A stretch of DNA of 64,000 bases, taken from positions 2,046,001 through 2,110,000 of the forward strand of contig CAVUWY010000002.1 of NCBI GenBank assembly GCA_963745405.1, written 5' to 3'. The position numbers and the translations under genes are program-made. Position 1 is the stretch's first letter; every line of letters begins with the position of its first letter. This document shows, piece after piece, positions 42,666 to 52,278 of the stretch. The notes beneath the pieces were generated by a model. The model searched no databases, was not told the origin of the DNA, and saw only the letters and a list, made by a program, of their open reading frames with translations. Source of the DNA: C-114 sp963745405 (GTDB lineage Bacteria > Chloroflexota > Limnocylindria > Limnocylindrales > CSP1-4).

Positions 42666-42931
42666 TCAGGCGCGCGTCGCCGGCTCGCCTGCTCGGTGTG
42701 GCCCTGCTCATGGGCGCGATCGTCGTCGGGATCCTCATCGTCATCCTCCACAGCCCGATCATCGCCGCGATCGTCGGGGGTGCCCTGTTCGGCGCGCTGT
42801 TCCTCTTCATCGCGACGGGGCTGGGCGGCGATCCGGAGGCGGCCGATGCGGCCTGGCGGGCCGAGGCGCCCGACCTCGCGTCACCGGTCCCCCGCCCGAT
42901 CCCGCTCGACCGCGAGGATGGCGAGGGTTGA
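42662..42931 (+). CDS. Small two-helix membrane protein
   Basis: An 89-residue protein with two hydrophobic segments (about residues 9-30, LLGVALLMGAIVVGILIVILH, and 32-54) and a Pro/Asp-rich cytoplasmic tail. No family is recognised. The GTG start overlaps the stop of the erythrin-VIT1 gene (GTGA), so it is translationally coupled and probably works with it or stabilises it. Confidence 0.6.
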   Translation: MIRRASPARLLGVALLMGAIVVGILIVILHSPIIAAIVGGALFGALFLFIATGLGGDPEAADAAWRAEAPDLASPVPRPIPLDREDGEG

Positions 42932-42944
42932 GCGAGGACGACGA

Positions 42945-43265
42945 GTGAGCGAGTACGACCTTCGGCGACGGCTCGCCGCCGAAGGGCTCTCGGCGGGATC
43001 CTGGTCGAACGGGCCGGGCGACCGCTACTCGGTCCACGAGCACGGCTACGACAAGGCGCTCGTCGTGGCGGCCGGGTCGGTCGCCTTCGGGCTCCACGCG
43101 GAGGATCGCCGGGTCGACCTCGGGGTCGGCGACCGGCTCGACCTGCCGGCCGGGACGGCCCACGACGCCCTCGTCGGGCCGGACGGCGTGACCTGCCTCG
43201 AGGCGCATGCGCCGGCCGGGACGTTCGGCGCGGATCCGGTCAGGCGGGCCGCCGGCTCCTGGTGA
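42945..43265 (+). CDS. Single-domain cupin protein
   Basis: A 106-residue cupin. Motif 1 is visible as YSVHEHGYDKALVVAAGSVAFGLH, with two His and a Lys in metal-ligand positions, and motif 2 as LDLPAGTAHDALVG with a His. The role is unknown. Small cupins often sense or bind metal-coordinated ligands, which would fit the metal-handling genes just upstream. It is probably the last gene of that unit, ending ahead of a strong terminator hairpin. Confidence 0.8.
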   Translation: MSEYDLRRRLAAEGLSAGSWSNGPGDRYSVHEHGYDKALVVAAGSVAFGLHAEDRRVDLGVGDRLDLPAGTAHDALVGPDGVTCLEAHAPAGTFGADPVRRAAGSW

Positions 43266-43344
43266 TCCGGGCGGCCGACGCCGTCGGCGAGGCCTTCATC
43301 CCGGACGCCACCCGCTCGTGGGCGGACGGGTCCCGGACATGAAT

Positions 43345-43372
43345 CGAGGCCCCGGGGAGTACCGGGGCCTCG
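43345..43372. terminator. Strong hairpin terminator after the cupin gene
   Basis: CGAGGCCCCGG-GGAGTA-CCGGGGCCTCG is a perfect 11-bp stem with a 6-base loop, between the rightward cupin gene and the leftward 44-residue gene. It is followed by GTGGGGTAGGC rather than a T-run; the stem is strong in either direction. Confidence 0.7.
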
Positions 43373-43413
43373 TGGGGTAGGCTATGGCGCCGCGGGCTCG
43401 CGGCCCGCGGGTC

Positions 43414-43548
43414 TTACCGGCGTCCGAGCTTGACCCAGGTCGAGACGTACTGGGTCGAGTCGCTTGGCTCACGACTATCCTCGGAGCCCAGCAGGATGCT
43501 GATCACTGAGAACAGCGCGAGGCCGGCGATCGCGATGACGAGCAACAT
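43414..43548 (-). CDS. 44-residue single-pass membrane protein
   Basis: MLLVIAIAGLALFSVISILL is one membrane helix followed by a short hydrophilic tail (GSEDSREPSDSTQYVSTWVKLGRR). The ATG at 43548 has GGAGGA just upstream. A sigma70-like promoter lies about 85 bp above it, and a hairpin follows. This supports a real small gene despite its length. No function is known. Confidence 0.65.
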   Translation of the reverse strand: MLLVIAIAGLALFSVISILLGSEDSREPSDSTQYVSTWVKLGRR

Positions 43549-43632
43549 GATCGGTTCCTCCGCTGCGTGGACGCCGTCAGGCGTGCCGCCTCGCCGCTTG
43601 GTGCGACGGGCCGACGTCCAGTGCCGTTGCAC

Positions 43633-43661
43633 AGAATAACCTAACGTATGATGGCTGTCCA
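43633..43661 (-). promoter_or_regulatory. Promoter of the 44-residue membrane protein
   Basis: On the minus strand, TGGACA (43661-43656) and TATTCT (43638-43633) are 17 bp apart. The region lies between this gene and the divergent Lrp/AsnC gene. Two CCTAACG direct repeats at 43640-43646 and 43672-43678, three helical turns apart, could be a regulator site. Confidence 0.5.
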
Positions 43662-43690
43662 GAGCATTGCGCCTAACGAAGTGGTAGGGG

Positions 43691-44182
43691 ATGGCGAGTA
43701 GTACTCGTATCGGTTCGACCGATGCTCGGATCCTCGAAGTCCTCCAGCGGGACGGACGACGTCCGTACGCCGATCTCGGCGCCGACGTCGGCATCAGCGG
43801 GCCGTCCGTCCACGAGCGGGTCAAGAAGCTCGAGGCGCGCGGCGTCATCCAGGGCTACGCCGCCCGGGTCGACCCGAACGCGGCCGGCCTCGTCATCCTC
43901 GCCTTCTGCTGGGTCACCCAGGCGCCGGGCACGACGGCGACCGACCTGGCCGGCGACTTCGCCCCGATCTCGGAGATCGAGGAGTGCCACCACATCGCCG
44001 GCGAGGCCGACTACCTCCTCAAGGTCCGCGCCCGCGACACGATCGACCTCGAACGGGTCCTCCGCCGCATCCAGGCCGTCCCCCATGTCTTCACGACCGA
44101 GACCGACGTGGTCCTCTCCACGGCGTTCGAACGGCGGCCGGTCCGCTTCCCCGTCGAAACCGACGGGGCCGCTGAGGCGTAA
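43691..44182 (+). CDS. Lrp/AsnC-family transcriptional regulator
   Basis: A 163-residue regulator. The N-terminal helix-turn-helix reads DARILEVLQRDGRRPYADLGADVGISGPSVHERVKKLEARGVIQGY (residues ~11-56), the classic AsnC opening. The C-terminal RAM ligand-binding domain contains ECHHIAGEADYLLKVRARDTIDLERVL with the conserved Gly-Asp-x-Asp/Tyr region. It probably responds to an amino acid. The CCTAACG direct repeats ahead of it are candidate sites. The ECF sigma gene starts 3 bp downstream, so the two may be cotranscribed. Confidence 0.93.
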   Translation: MASSTRIGSTDARILEVLQRDGRRPYADLGADVGISGPSVHERVKKLEARGVIQGYAARVDPNAAGLVILAFCWVTQAPGTTATDLAGDFAPISEIEECHHIAGEADYLLKVRARDTIDLERVLRRIQAVPHVFTTETDVVLSTAFERRPVRFPVETDGAAEA

Positions 44183-44185
44183 GCG

Positions 44186-44854
44186 ATGGATGGGAAGGGC
44201 GTGACCACGGACGACGCCGTGCTCGTACGTGCGGTCGCGGCCGGTTCTCAGGATGCCCTGGCGGCCCTCTACGACCGGCATGCGCGCGCCGTCTACGCGG
44301 CGGCCAGCCGATTGACCGCCGATCGCCAGGTCGCCGAAGAAGTGGTACAGGAGACGTTTCTCGCGTTGTGGAACAGGGCAGCGACCTACGATCCGGGGAC
44401 GGGGTCGCTTCCGGCATGGCTGCACACGATCGCCCGCAACCGGACCGTCGATCGCCTGCGGGCCATCGGGCGGCGGCCGCGGCTCGTGTCGGCCGGTTCG
44501 CTGCGCCCGGGTGACGAGCCGGAGTCGATCGCCCTCGAGCGGCTCGCCGCGTCCGGCGTGGTCGTCGCCGGCGGCGACGTCGCCCTCGGACCGGAGAGCG
44601 AGCTCGTAAGCGCCGAGTTGCGGGCGACCCTCCGCGACGCCCTGGCCGAGATGCCCGAGACGGAACGAACGGTGATCGTCCTCGCCTATCGCGACGAGTT
44701 GAGCCAGTCCGAGATCGCCGACCGGCTCGGCTGGCCGCTCGGCACGGTCAAGACCCGGACCCGCCGGGCCCTGTTCCGGCTGCGCGCGCTCCTCGCCGAC
44801 AAGCTCGGTCCGGAGCTGGCCCCGGTCGCCCTTCCCGTCGAGGTCGGTGAGTGA
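44186..44854 (+). CDS. ECF sigma factor, SigK/RskA-paired type
   Basis: A 222-residue sigma factor. Region 2 (residues ~10-90) shows LYDRHARAVYAAASRLTADRQVAEEVVQETFLALWNRAATYDPGTGSLPAWLHTIARNRTVDRLR. Region 4 (about 150-205) shows MPETERTVIVLAYRDELSQSEIADRLGWPLGTVKTRTRRALFRLR. The extra acidic and Gly-rich linker between regions 2 and 4 is seen in SigK-like factors. It overlaps the anti-sigma gene by 4 bp, a typical coupled pair. Confidence 0.93.
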   Translation: MDGKGVTTDDAVLVRAVAAGSQDALAALYDRHARAVYAAASRLTADRQVAEEVVQETFLALWNRAATYDPGTGSLPAWLHTIARNRTVDRLRAIGRRPRLVSAGSLRPGDEPESIALERLAASGVVVAGGDVALGPESELVSAELRATLRDALAEMPETERTVIVLAYRDELSQSEIADRLGWPLGTVKTRTRRALFRLRALLADKLGPELAPVALPVEVGE

Positions 44855-45741
44855 TGGATCACGCCGACGTCCGCGAGGTCCTCGAAGTCGCCGCGGCCGA
44901 GCCCGGCGGCCTCGACCGGCTCATGGCCGGCGACACGATCGAAGCCGGTGCGGTCGCTGCCCACCTGGCCGGCTGCCCCGACTGCACGGCCGAACTCGGC
45001 CGGCTGCGGCTGACGGCCGCCATCCTCCGCGACGTCGTCCCGACCGAGGCACCCGTCGAGCTGCCACCCGACCTGCGCGAGCGGACGCTCGCCTATGTGC
45101 GCGAGCTCGGCGTGCCTCGCCCGGCAGTCGCCGCGGTCGGCGCCGGCGACGTCATCGCCTTCCCGGTCGGCGAGCGCACCGCGGCCCCGGCAGCCCAGCT
45201 GGCCCCCGTCGCCGCTCCGGTGGTCGCCCCGACGGCCGTTCCCGACGCCGGCGCTCGACGCGGGACCTTCCTTCGGCCGGCCGTCTGGGTCGCCTCGATC
45301 GCGGCGGCGGTCATCCTCTCCGTCGTCGGCACCACGATGCTCTTCAACAGCCGTGCCGACGACCAGCAGTCGCTCCAGAAGGTCGCCAGCTGGAGCATCG
45401 ACATCGCCGCCGCGCCGGATGCTCAGCATGTCGCCCTGAGTGACCCGAGTGGCGGGGCGGCCGCCGGGACGCTGTCGTTCTCGGCCACCGACGGCGGCCT
45501 GGCGGTCGTCGCCGACCAGCTCGCGCCGGCGCCCGCCGGGCACGAGTACCGCTGCTGGTTCGAGACGTCCGCCGGACGGACGAAGGTCGGCAAGATGTTC
45601 TTCTCGGGCGATATCGCCTACTGGGTCGGCGACGTCGAAGGACTCGCCACGGCGACCCCCGGGACGAAGTTCGGGGTCTCGCTCGAGGACGCCGGCGGCA
45701 GCGGGATCGGCGGGGACCCCGTGCTCATCGGAACGCTGTGA
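44851..45741 (+). CDS. RskA-like anti-sigma factor with zinc-binding domain
   Basis: A 295-296-residue membrane anti-sigma factor. The N-terminal zinc-binding anti-sigma domain has H-x3-C-x2-C (HLAGCPDC, about residues 37-44). A Pro/Ala-rich stretch follows, then one membrane helix near 150 (VWVASIAAAVILSVVGTTMLF). The extracytoplasmic RskA domain ends with AGHEYRCWFETSAGRTKVGKMFFSGDIAYWVGDV. The start is GTG 44851 or ATG 44854. It should sequester the adjacent sigma factor and release it by regulated proteolysis. Confidence 0.92.
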   Translation: MMDHADVREVLEVAAAEPGGLDRLMAGDTIEAGAVAAHLAGCPDCTAELGRLRLTAAILRDVVPTEAPVELPPDLRERTLAYVRELGVPRPAVAAVGAGDVIAFPVGERTAAPAAQLAPVAAPVVAPTAVPDAGARRGTFLRPAVWVASIAAAVILSVVGTTMLFNSRADDQQSLQKVASWSIDIAAAPDAQHVALSDPSGGAAAGTLSFSATDGGLAVVADQLAPAPAGHEYRCWFETSAGRTKVGKMFFSGDIAYWVGDVEGLATATPGTKFGVSLEDAGGSGIGGDPVLIGTL

Positions 45742-45745
45742 CCCG

Positions 45746-46478
45746 GTGAACTCGGCCGGACGGGACGGCAGCCGGAGCGGCAACCCGGTCCCGCCCGACG
45801 ACGTGGCCGCGATGTTCGACGACATCGCCCCCGTCTACGACCGACTCAACACCGTCATGACCCTCGGCCTCGATGGTCACTGGCGGCGGCTGGCCGTGGA
45901 TTTCGACCGGGCTCGCCGACGGCGAGGCCGTGATCGATGTCGCGTGTGGGACCGGCAAGCTCGCCGGGCTCCTCGCCGGCCGGGTCGGGCCGTTCGGGCG
46001 GGTGCTGGCCGTCGACCTGTCGCCGGCGATGGTCGCGGCCGCCCGGGCCCAGCACGGCGATCTCGTCCAGCTCGAGTTCCGGGTCGGCGACGCCCTGGCC
46101 CTGCCGGGTCCCGACGACGCCTTCGACGCCGCGACGATCGCCTTCGGGTTGCGCAACCTGGCCGACTTCGAGGCGGGCCTCCGGGAGCTGGCGAGGGTCG
46201 TCCGACCGGGCGGACGGGTCGTCTGCCTCGAGCTCTCCGTCCCGCGGCCACGCGTCTGGGGACGGTTCTTCCTCGCCTCGTTCCGACGGGTCGCCCCGCT
46301 CATCGGGGCGGCGTTCGGGCAGCGCGACGCCTATCGCTACCTTCCCTCGTCGCTCGACGGGTTCCCCGACGCGGACGAGATCGCCCGGACGATGCGGCGG
46401 GCCGGGCTCGTCGACGTCGGCTATCGGCGGCTGGCCCTCGGGGCGGTCGCCCTCCACCGGGGGTCCGTGCCGGGCTAG
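45746..46478 (+). CDS. MenG/UbiE-type quinone C-methyltransferase (frameshifted)
   Basis: An ~240-residue SAM-dependent methyltransferase of the demethylmenaquinone/ubiquinone group. The N-terminus MFDDIAPVYDRLNTVMTLGLDGHWRR is diagnostic. The SAM site VIDVACGTGKLAGLLAGRVGP, then DALALPGPDDAFDAATIAFGLRNL and RVVRPGGRVVCLEL follow in another frame after a one-base slip near 45,900. GTG 45746 gives the longer N-terminus; ATG 45811 is an alternative. The product would methylate menaquinone precursors in the membrane. It follows the anti-sigma gene by 4 bp. Confidence 0.9.
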
Positions 46479-46486
46479 TCGGTCGG

Positions 46487-46903
46487 TCAGGCCGGCGGGC
46501 GACTCGGCGGGTCCGTCGGTGAGTCGGCGGTCAAGGGCACCGTCGGTGGGTCCGCCGCCGGGACCGCAGCGGGGACGGCGCCTGCGTCGGCTGTCTCGCG
46601 CTCGGCGGCGGCCAGATCCTCGGGCGTGGGCCACGACGGATCGCCGGCATCCCAGATCGAGACCGTCGACGGGGCATTGGCGAGATACGTCCGGTGGAGG
46701 CGGAGGACCTCCTGCACGGCGTCCGAGTCGGCGTCCATCCCGCGGGCCGCCAGGTTGGCGACGATCCAGTCGGCCTCGGCCGCCCGTTCGTCTCGTGACA
46801 GGTCGTCGTCGCGACGCCGGACCTCGGCCAGGACGAGCCAGGTGAGTCCCGCTCCGATGACGAGGCCGACGAGGAGCAGCCACCAGTCGAACTGGACGTT
46901 CAT
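46487..46903 (-). CDS. Hypothetical membrane-anchored protein
   Basis: A 138-residue protein with one N-terminal membrane helix (FDWWLLLVGLVIGAGLTWLVLAEV, residues ~5-28), a charged cytoplasmic region resembling a coiled segment (RRRDDDLSRDERAAEADWIVANLAARG), and a Pro/Thr/Asp-rich disordered tail. No family is recognised. It lies convergent to the MenG gene with 8 bp between stops. Confidence 0.6.
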   Translation of the reverse strand: MNVQFDWWLLLVGLVIGAGLTWLVLAEVRRRDDDLSRDERAAEADWIVANLAARGMDADSDAVQEVLRLHRTYLANAPSTVSIWDAGDPSWPTPEDLAAAERETADAGAVPAAVPAADPPTVPLTADSPTDPPSRPPA

Positions 46904-47087
46904 CGATCGGCGCGGACGGTCACGGCTGTCCGGCGACCGGACCGCGGTCGAGGGGATCCATGCGTCGGCCAGTATAGGGAGCACCGGCTTCGGGCGACGC
47001 GGACGGACATCCCGGCGGGGAGACGACACTGCGCCGTCGGCCGCACCGGACGCGGCCGACCGACCCCGCCCGGTACACTCGGCCGGC

Positions 47088-48146
<1,059 letters not shown>

Positions 48147-48147
48147 C

Positions 48148-49074
48148 GTGACCGCGGTCGAGTCGGGCGATCCCGGACAGCCCGCCCCACCCGCTCGTCG
48201 GCCCCGGCCCCAGGAGGCCCGGCTCGCGCCCGAGGCGATCGCGGCTGCCCGCGGCGACGCCCGCGAGGGCCTCGACTGGCTCGGCCGGCAGCCCGAGACC
48301 AAGGCGTCGCTCCTCTATCGATCGCTCCGGTTGCTCGCCCGGGCGGTCTTCTTCGGCATATTCCGGTTCCGCGTCGAGACGTCGGGCCGGGAGCACGTCC
48401 CGACCTCCGGCGGGTATCTCCTCGTGGCGGCCGTCCATCGCGGCTGGATGGACCCGTTCCTCGTCCAGCACGCCCTGCCGATCGAGCCGCGGGTCTGGTT
48501 CCTCGGCTCCGGGCCGACGGCCTTCAGCAGCCGCTGGCGGGAGGCGCTCCTCCATCGCGTCGGCGGGATGCTGCCGGTCTGGCGCGGCGGCGTCGGGATC
48601 GACCAGCACGTCGCCTCGGCCGAGGCCGTCCTCGCGGCAGGCGGTGTGTTCGTCCTCATGCCCGAGGGCGGTATCCCCGGCCCACCCGACCGCCTCGCGC
48701 CGTTCCGCTTCGGCTCGGCGCTGATCGCCATACGGACCGGCGCGCCGATCGTGCCGCTCGCGATCGTCGGGTCCAAGGAGCTGTACCTCGGCCGGCGGAT
48801 GGCGACCCGGATCCTGCCGCCGACCTCGGCGGCTGCACTGCTCGGGGGCGCACTCGGGGCTGGTTCCGGCCCGGCCCCGGAGCGCGGTTCGCGGGCCGAG
48901 CTCGACCTCGCCCATCGGCTGACCGAGCGGCTGGCCGCCCTCCTCGAACCGGCGGTGACGGAGCTCTATCCGCGGACGGTCGATCCGCCCGACCGCGCGC
49001 GACGGTTCCGCGGCCTGACCTGGCTCTTCATCGCCCGGCCGAAGGCCTCGCGCGATGGGGAGAAGACCCCTTGA
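48148..49074 (+). CDS. 1-acylglycerol-3-phosphate O-acyltransferase-like protein (PlsC family)
   Basis: A 308-residue acyltransferase of the PlsC family that adds a fatty acid to lysophosphatidic acid in membrane lipid synthesis. The H-x4-D catalytic motif is HRGWMDPF, and the EGTR-like motif is VFVLMPEGGIPGPPDRL. The pattern after the catalytic motif (GSGPTAFSSRWREALLHRVGGMLPVWRGG) is the usual substrate groove region. It starts 1 bp after the lgt stop with a GTG, and its stop overlaps the following GNAT start, so three genes form an operon. Confidence 0.88.
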   Translation: MTAVESGDPGQPAPPARRPRPQEARLAPEAIAAARGDAREGLDWLGRQPETKASLLYRSLRLLARAVFFGIFRFRVETSGREHVPTSGGYLLVAAVHRGWMDPFLVQHALPIEPRVWFLGSGPTAFSSRWREALLHRVGGMLPVWRGGVGIDQHVASAEAVLAAGGVFVLMPEGGIPGPPDRLAPFRFGSALIAIRTGAPIVPLAIVGSKELYLGRRMATRILPPTSAAALLGGALGAGSGPAPERGSRAELDLAHRLTERLAALLEPAVTELYPRTVDPPDRARRFRGLTWLFIARPKASRDGEKTP

Positions 49075-49706
49075 CCGAAGACGCCGTGACCGAAGACGCC
49101 GTGACCGAAGACGCCGTGACCGAGGGAGGCTCCGCGCCGGGTGAGCGGCCTGTCGGCGCGCGGATCTTCGCGCCGCCCGATCCACCCCTCGCCGTCGGGA
49201 GCATCCGCCTCCGACTGCCGGAGATAAGGGACGAGGACGCGATCTTCGCCGCCTGCCAGGACCCCGACATCCAGCGCTGGGCGGCGACTCCCGTTCCGTA
49301 CCGCCGCGAGCACGCCCAGGGCTGGATCGAGGGAGCCGTGCCCGAATGGACCGAGGCTCGCCATGGGGCGCTCGCCATAACCGACGCGACGGACGACCGG
49401 TTCCTCGGGGCGATCGGCCTGAGCCCGCAGGAGCCGCACCGGGTCGAGATCGGCTTCTGGATGGTGCCCGCCGAACGCGGCCGCGGCATCGCCACCGAGG
49501 CGACGAGACTGGTCGGCCGCTGGGCCCTGAAAGACCTCGGCTTCCATCGGCTCGAGCTCCTGCACCTTATCGGCAACGAGGGCTCACGGCGGGTCGCCGA
49601 GAAGGTCGGGTTCCGTCGGGAGGGCACCCTCCGCGACTATGCGGTCGTCCGGGACGAGCCTCGCGACGTCGTCATGTGGGCGCTCCTCGCCTCCGACCTC
49701 GACTGA
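49071..49706 (+). CDS. RimJ/RimL-type GNAT N-acetyltransferase with TEDAV repeats
   Basis: A 211-residue acetyltransferase of the RimJ/RimL group. It begins with an in-frame 15-bp tandem repeat that encodes (TEDAV)3-TEGG before the conserved domain. The domain shows IRDEDAIFAACQDPDIQRWAATPVPY, FWMVPAERGRGIATEATRLVGRWAL and HRLELLHLIGNEGSRRVAEKVGFRREGTLRDY. The GRGIATEA pyrophosphate loop is typical. The repeat may be a flexible acidic linker. The acceptor is unknown. Confidence 0.88.
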   Translation: MTEDAVTEDAVTEDAVTEGGSAPGERPVGARIFAPPDPPLAVGSIRLRLPEIRDEDAIFAACQDPDIQRWAATPVPYRREHAQGWIEGAVPEWTEARHGALAITDATDDRFLGAIGLSPQEPHRVEIGFWMVPAERGRGIATEATRLVGRWALKDLGFHRLELLHLIGNEGSRRVAEKVGFRREGTLRDYAVVRDEPRDVVMWALLASDLD

Positions 49707-49710
49707 CCGC

Positions 49711-49822
49711 GGTCACCCTCGGCGGCCCCGGTCACCCTCGGCGGCCCCGGTCACCCTCGGCGGCCCCGGTCACCCTCGGCGCCCGGTCACCCTCGGCGGC
49801 CCTGGTCACCCTCGGCCGCTTC
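49711..49822. repeat. ~6 tandem 19-bp repeats ahead of cystathionine beta-synthase
   Basis: The unit GGTCACCCTCGGCGGCCCC recurs at 49711, 49730, 49749, 49768, 49785 (17 bp, two bases lost) and 49804. It fills almost the whole gap between the GNAT stop (49706) and the CBS start (49845). It could be a regulatory repeat or simple replication slippage. Confidence 0.9.
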
Positions 49823-49844
49823 GCCCCGGGGTATCCTCGGCCGG

Positions 49845-51267
49845 ATGCAGTACGCCGAGTCGATCATCGACCTCGTCGGGAATACGCCCCTCGTCCGCCT
49901 GAGCCGGGTCACCCGCGATCTCGGGCCGGCGGCTCGCCAGCCCCTCGTCCTGGCCAAGCTCGAGATGCTCAACCCGGGCGGCTCGGTGAAGGACCGCATC
50001 GGGCTGCCGATGATCGAGGCGGCCGAACGGGCGGGCCTGCTCAAGCCGGGCGGCACGATCATCGAGCCGACGAGCGGCAACACCGGCCACGGCCTCGCCA
50101 TCGCGGCCGCCCTGAAGGGTTACCGCTGCATCTTCGTCATGGCCGACAAGCAGTCGACCGAGAAGCAGCAGCTCCTTCGCGCCTACGGAGCCGAGGTCGT
50201 CCTCTGCCCGACCAACGTCCCCCCGGAATCGCCGGAGAGCTACTACTCGGTGGCCGCCCGACTCGCCCGCGACATCCCCGGCGCCTTCAAGCCCGACCAG
50301 TACTGGAACCAGGAGAACCCGGACGCCCACGAGCGGACGACCGGCCCCGAGATCTGGGACCAGACCGACGGGCGAGTGACCCATTTCGTCGCCAGCGTCG
50401 GGACCGGCGGCACCATCACCGGCGCGGCCCGCTACCTCAAGGCGCAACGACCCGACATCGTCGTGGTCGGCGCGGATCCGGAGGGCAGCGTGCTGTCGGG
50501 TGACACCGCTCGCCCCTACCTCACGGAGGGCGTCGGCGAGGACTTCCTGCCCGGCACGTACGACCCGGCGACCGTCGATCGTTGGGTCCGGGTGAGCGAC
50601 CGCGACGCATTCGCTGCCGCTCGTCGGCTCACCCGCGAGGAGGGGATCCTGTCCGGCGAGTCGTGCGGGACGGCCCTCGTCGCCGCGCTCGAGGTGGCCG
50701 CCGAGCTGACCGCGGCCGGCGCCGGCCCGGATGCGGTCATGGTCGTGCTGCTCCCCGACGGCGGCCGCTCGTACATCTCGAAGCTCTACAACGACGAGTG
50801 GATGCGGTCCAACGGCCTTCTCGCGACGACCGGAGCGATCGTCCGGGTCGGCGACCTGCTCACCGACCGCCACCACGGCGCCGACGCTGCCCGACCTCGT
50901 CCTGGCCCGGACGACCCAGCGGGTCGGCGACGCCATCGCCCTGCTCCAGGAGTTCGGTATCAGCCAGCTGCCGGTCTCGGAGGACGTCGACGGCGACGCG
51001 ATCGCCGGGCTCGTCGGCTCGATCTCCGAGAAGGGTCTCCTCGACCGGGCGTTCCGCGACCCGTCGGTCGTCGAGCGGACCGTCGGCGAGGTCATGGACC
51101 ACCCGCTGCCGTTCGTCGACGTGTCGGCTTCGCTCGACGACGCGTTCGCCCTCCTGTCCGACGGCGCCAACGCGGTCATCGCCGTCCGGGCCGAGCGCCC
51201 GGCCGGCGTCGTGACCAAGCTCGACATCCTCGAGTTCCTCGCCCACCGGCCGCAGCCGCACGCCTGA
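49845..51267 (+). CDS. Cystathionine beta-synthase (frameshifted)
   Basis: A ~470-residue transsulfuration enzyme making cystathionine from serine and homocysteine. The PLP domain starts SIIDLVGNTPLVRLSRVTRDLG and has the PLP-lysine block NPGGSVKDRIGLPMIE and the phosphate loop VGTGGTITGAARYL. The Lys is in SVKDR. C-terminal CBS-domain pairs follow, with TTQRVGDAIALLQEFGISQLPV and LDDAFALLSDGANAVIAV in a different frame after a slip near 50,880. The CBS pair would bind adenosyl ligands such as SAM. It is preceded by a 19-bp tandem repeat. Confidence 0.93.
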
Positions 51268-51648
51268 TTGCGGCGCCCCGGTGCCGGCGCCTCGGGCGGT
51301 GGCGGCCGACGTTCCTTGGCGGCGCCTCGGGCGCTGCATTCCGGCGCCTTGTCACTCCCCATGACGGCCGGGTCGTCATACCCCGGCTAACGCTCACCAT
51401 CAGGTTGGCGCCGGCGGTCTGACCGGCGGTCTGCGGGCGGTCTGCGGGCGCGATCGCGTCGTGTCCACGCTCGGTCCGGCAGGCCGGCCGCCCGAGCAGA
51501 CATCGCTTCAGGTCCTTACCGCCATGTCTATGCAGGGAATGCCGACCTGGCCGTCATCGCGGACGCGAAGGCCGGTTGGAGCCGCCGCCGGCGCTCGCGA
51601 CGACGCCAGGCGAGCTGCTACGCCCATGCCGCATGCGATGATGGCGCC
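51268..51648. other. 380-bp intergenic region, mostly low-complexity GC repeats
   Basis: No gene seen. It contains repeated GGCGCCTCGGGCG phrases (about 51,288 and 51,323) and a short GCGGTCTGCGG tandem near 51,425. A TAACGCTCACCATCAGG stretch occurs near 51,388. A weak AT-richer zone just before the GNAT ATG (51649) may hold its promoter. Confidence 0.5.
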
Positions 51649-52278
51649 ATGGTCCCGGTGATCCGCACGGCGAGGCTCGAGCTCGTCCCGTTCTCGGTCG
51701 GGGCGATGCGGGCGACCCTCGAGCGCGACTTGCAGCGAGCCGCCACGGAGCTTGGCGCGGAGGTGCCGGCCGACCTCTACGAGCGGCTCGGCGGGTTGTT
51801 CATGCTGAGGACCGCCCAGCTCGAGGTCGATCCGGCAGGGGCCGACTGGCTGGCCCGGGCGATGGTGATCGAGGAGCGCATCCCGGTCAGCCTGGCCGGC
51901 GTCTACCGCCCGGGACTCGCGACCGACACGACCCCTCCGATCCGCCGCCGGATGATCGGCTCGATCGGGTTCCACTCCGCACCGGTCGACGGGGTCGTTG
52001 AGATCGGGTATCACGTCGAGCCGGGCTGGCGCCGCGAAGGCTACGCGACGGAGGCCGTCGCAGCGATGCTCGACTGGGCCGCCGACCAGGGAGTCCACCG
52101 GATCCGGGCCGCGGTCGCCCCGACGAACGATGCCTCGCTCGGGGTCGTGCGGCACTTCGGGTTCCGGCAGACCGGGTCCCAGTGGGACGAGGAGGATGGC
52201 GAGGAGCTCATCTTCATCGTCGATTGGCCGCCGGTCGTCGGCATCGTCGAGGAGCCGTCCCGCGAGACGGCGACATGA
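51649..52278 (+). CDS. GNAT-family acetyltransferase
   Basis: A 209-residue RimJ/RimL-like acetyltransferase. Blocks include RTARLELVPFSVGAMRATL, VEIGYHVEPGWRREGYATEAVAAMLDWAADQGV (the acetyl-CoA loop RREGYATEA) and AAVAPTNDASLGVVRHFGFRQTG. The acceptor is unknown. Its stop overlaps the start of the cystathionine gamma-synthase-like gene (ATGA), so the two are cotranscribed. Confidence 0.9.
   Translation: MVPVIRTARLELVPFSVGAMRATLERDLQRAATELGAEVPADLYERLGGLFMLRTAQLEVDPAGADWLARAMVIEERIPVSLAGVYRPGLATDTTPPIRRRMIGSIGFHSAPVDGVVEIGYHVEPGWRREGYATEAVAAMLDWAADQGVHRIRAAVAPTNDASLGVVRHFGFRQTGSQWDEEDGEELIFIVDWPPVVGIVEEPSRETAT

Noticed and set aside
49711..49822. 19-bp repeats considered as a CRISPR-like array
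   Set aside because: Copies are directly adjacent with no variable spacers.
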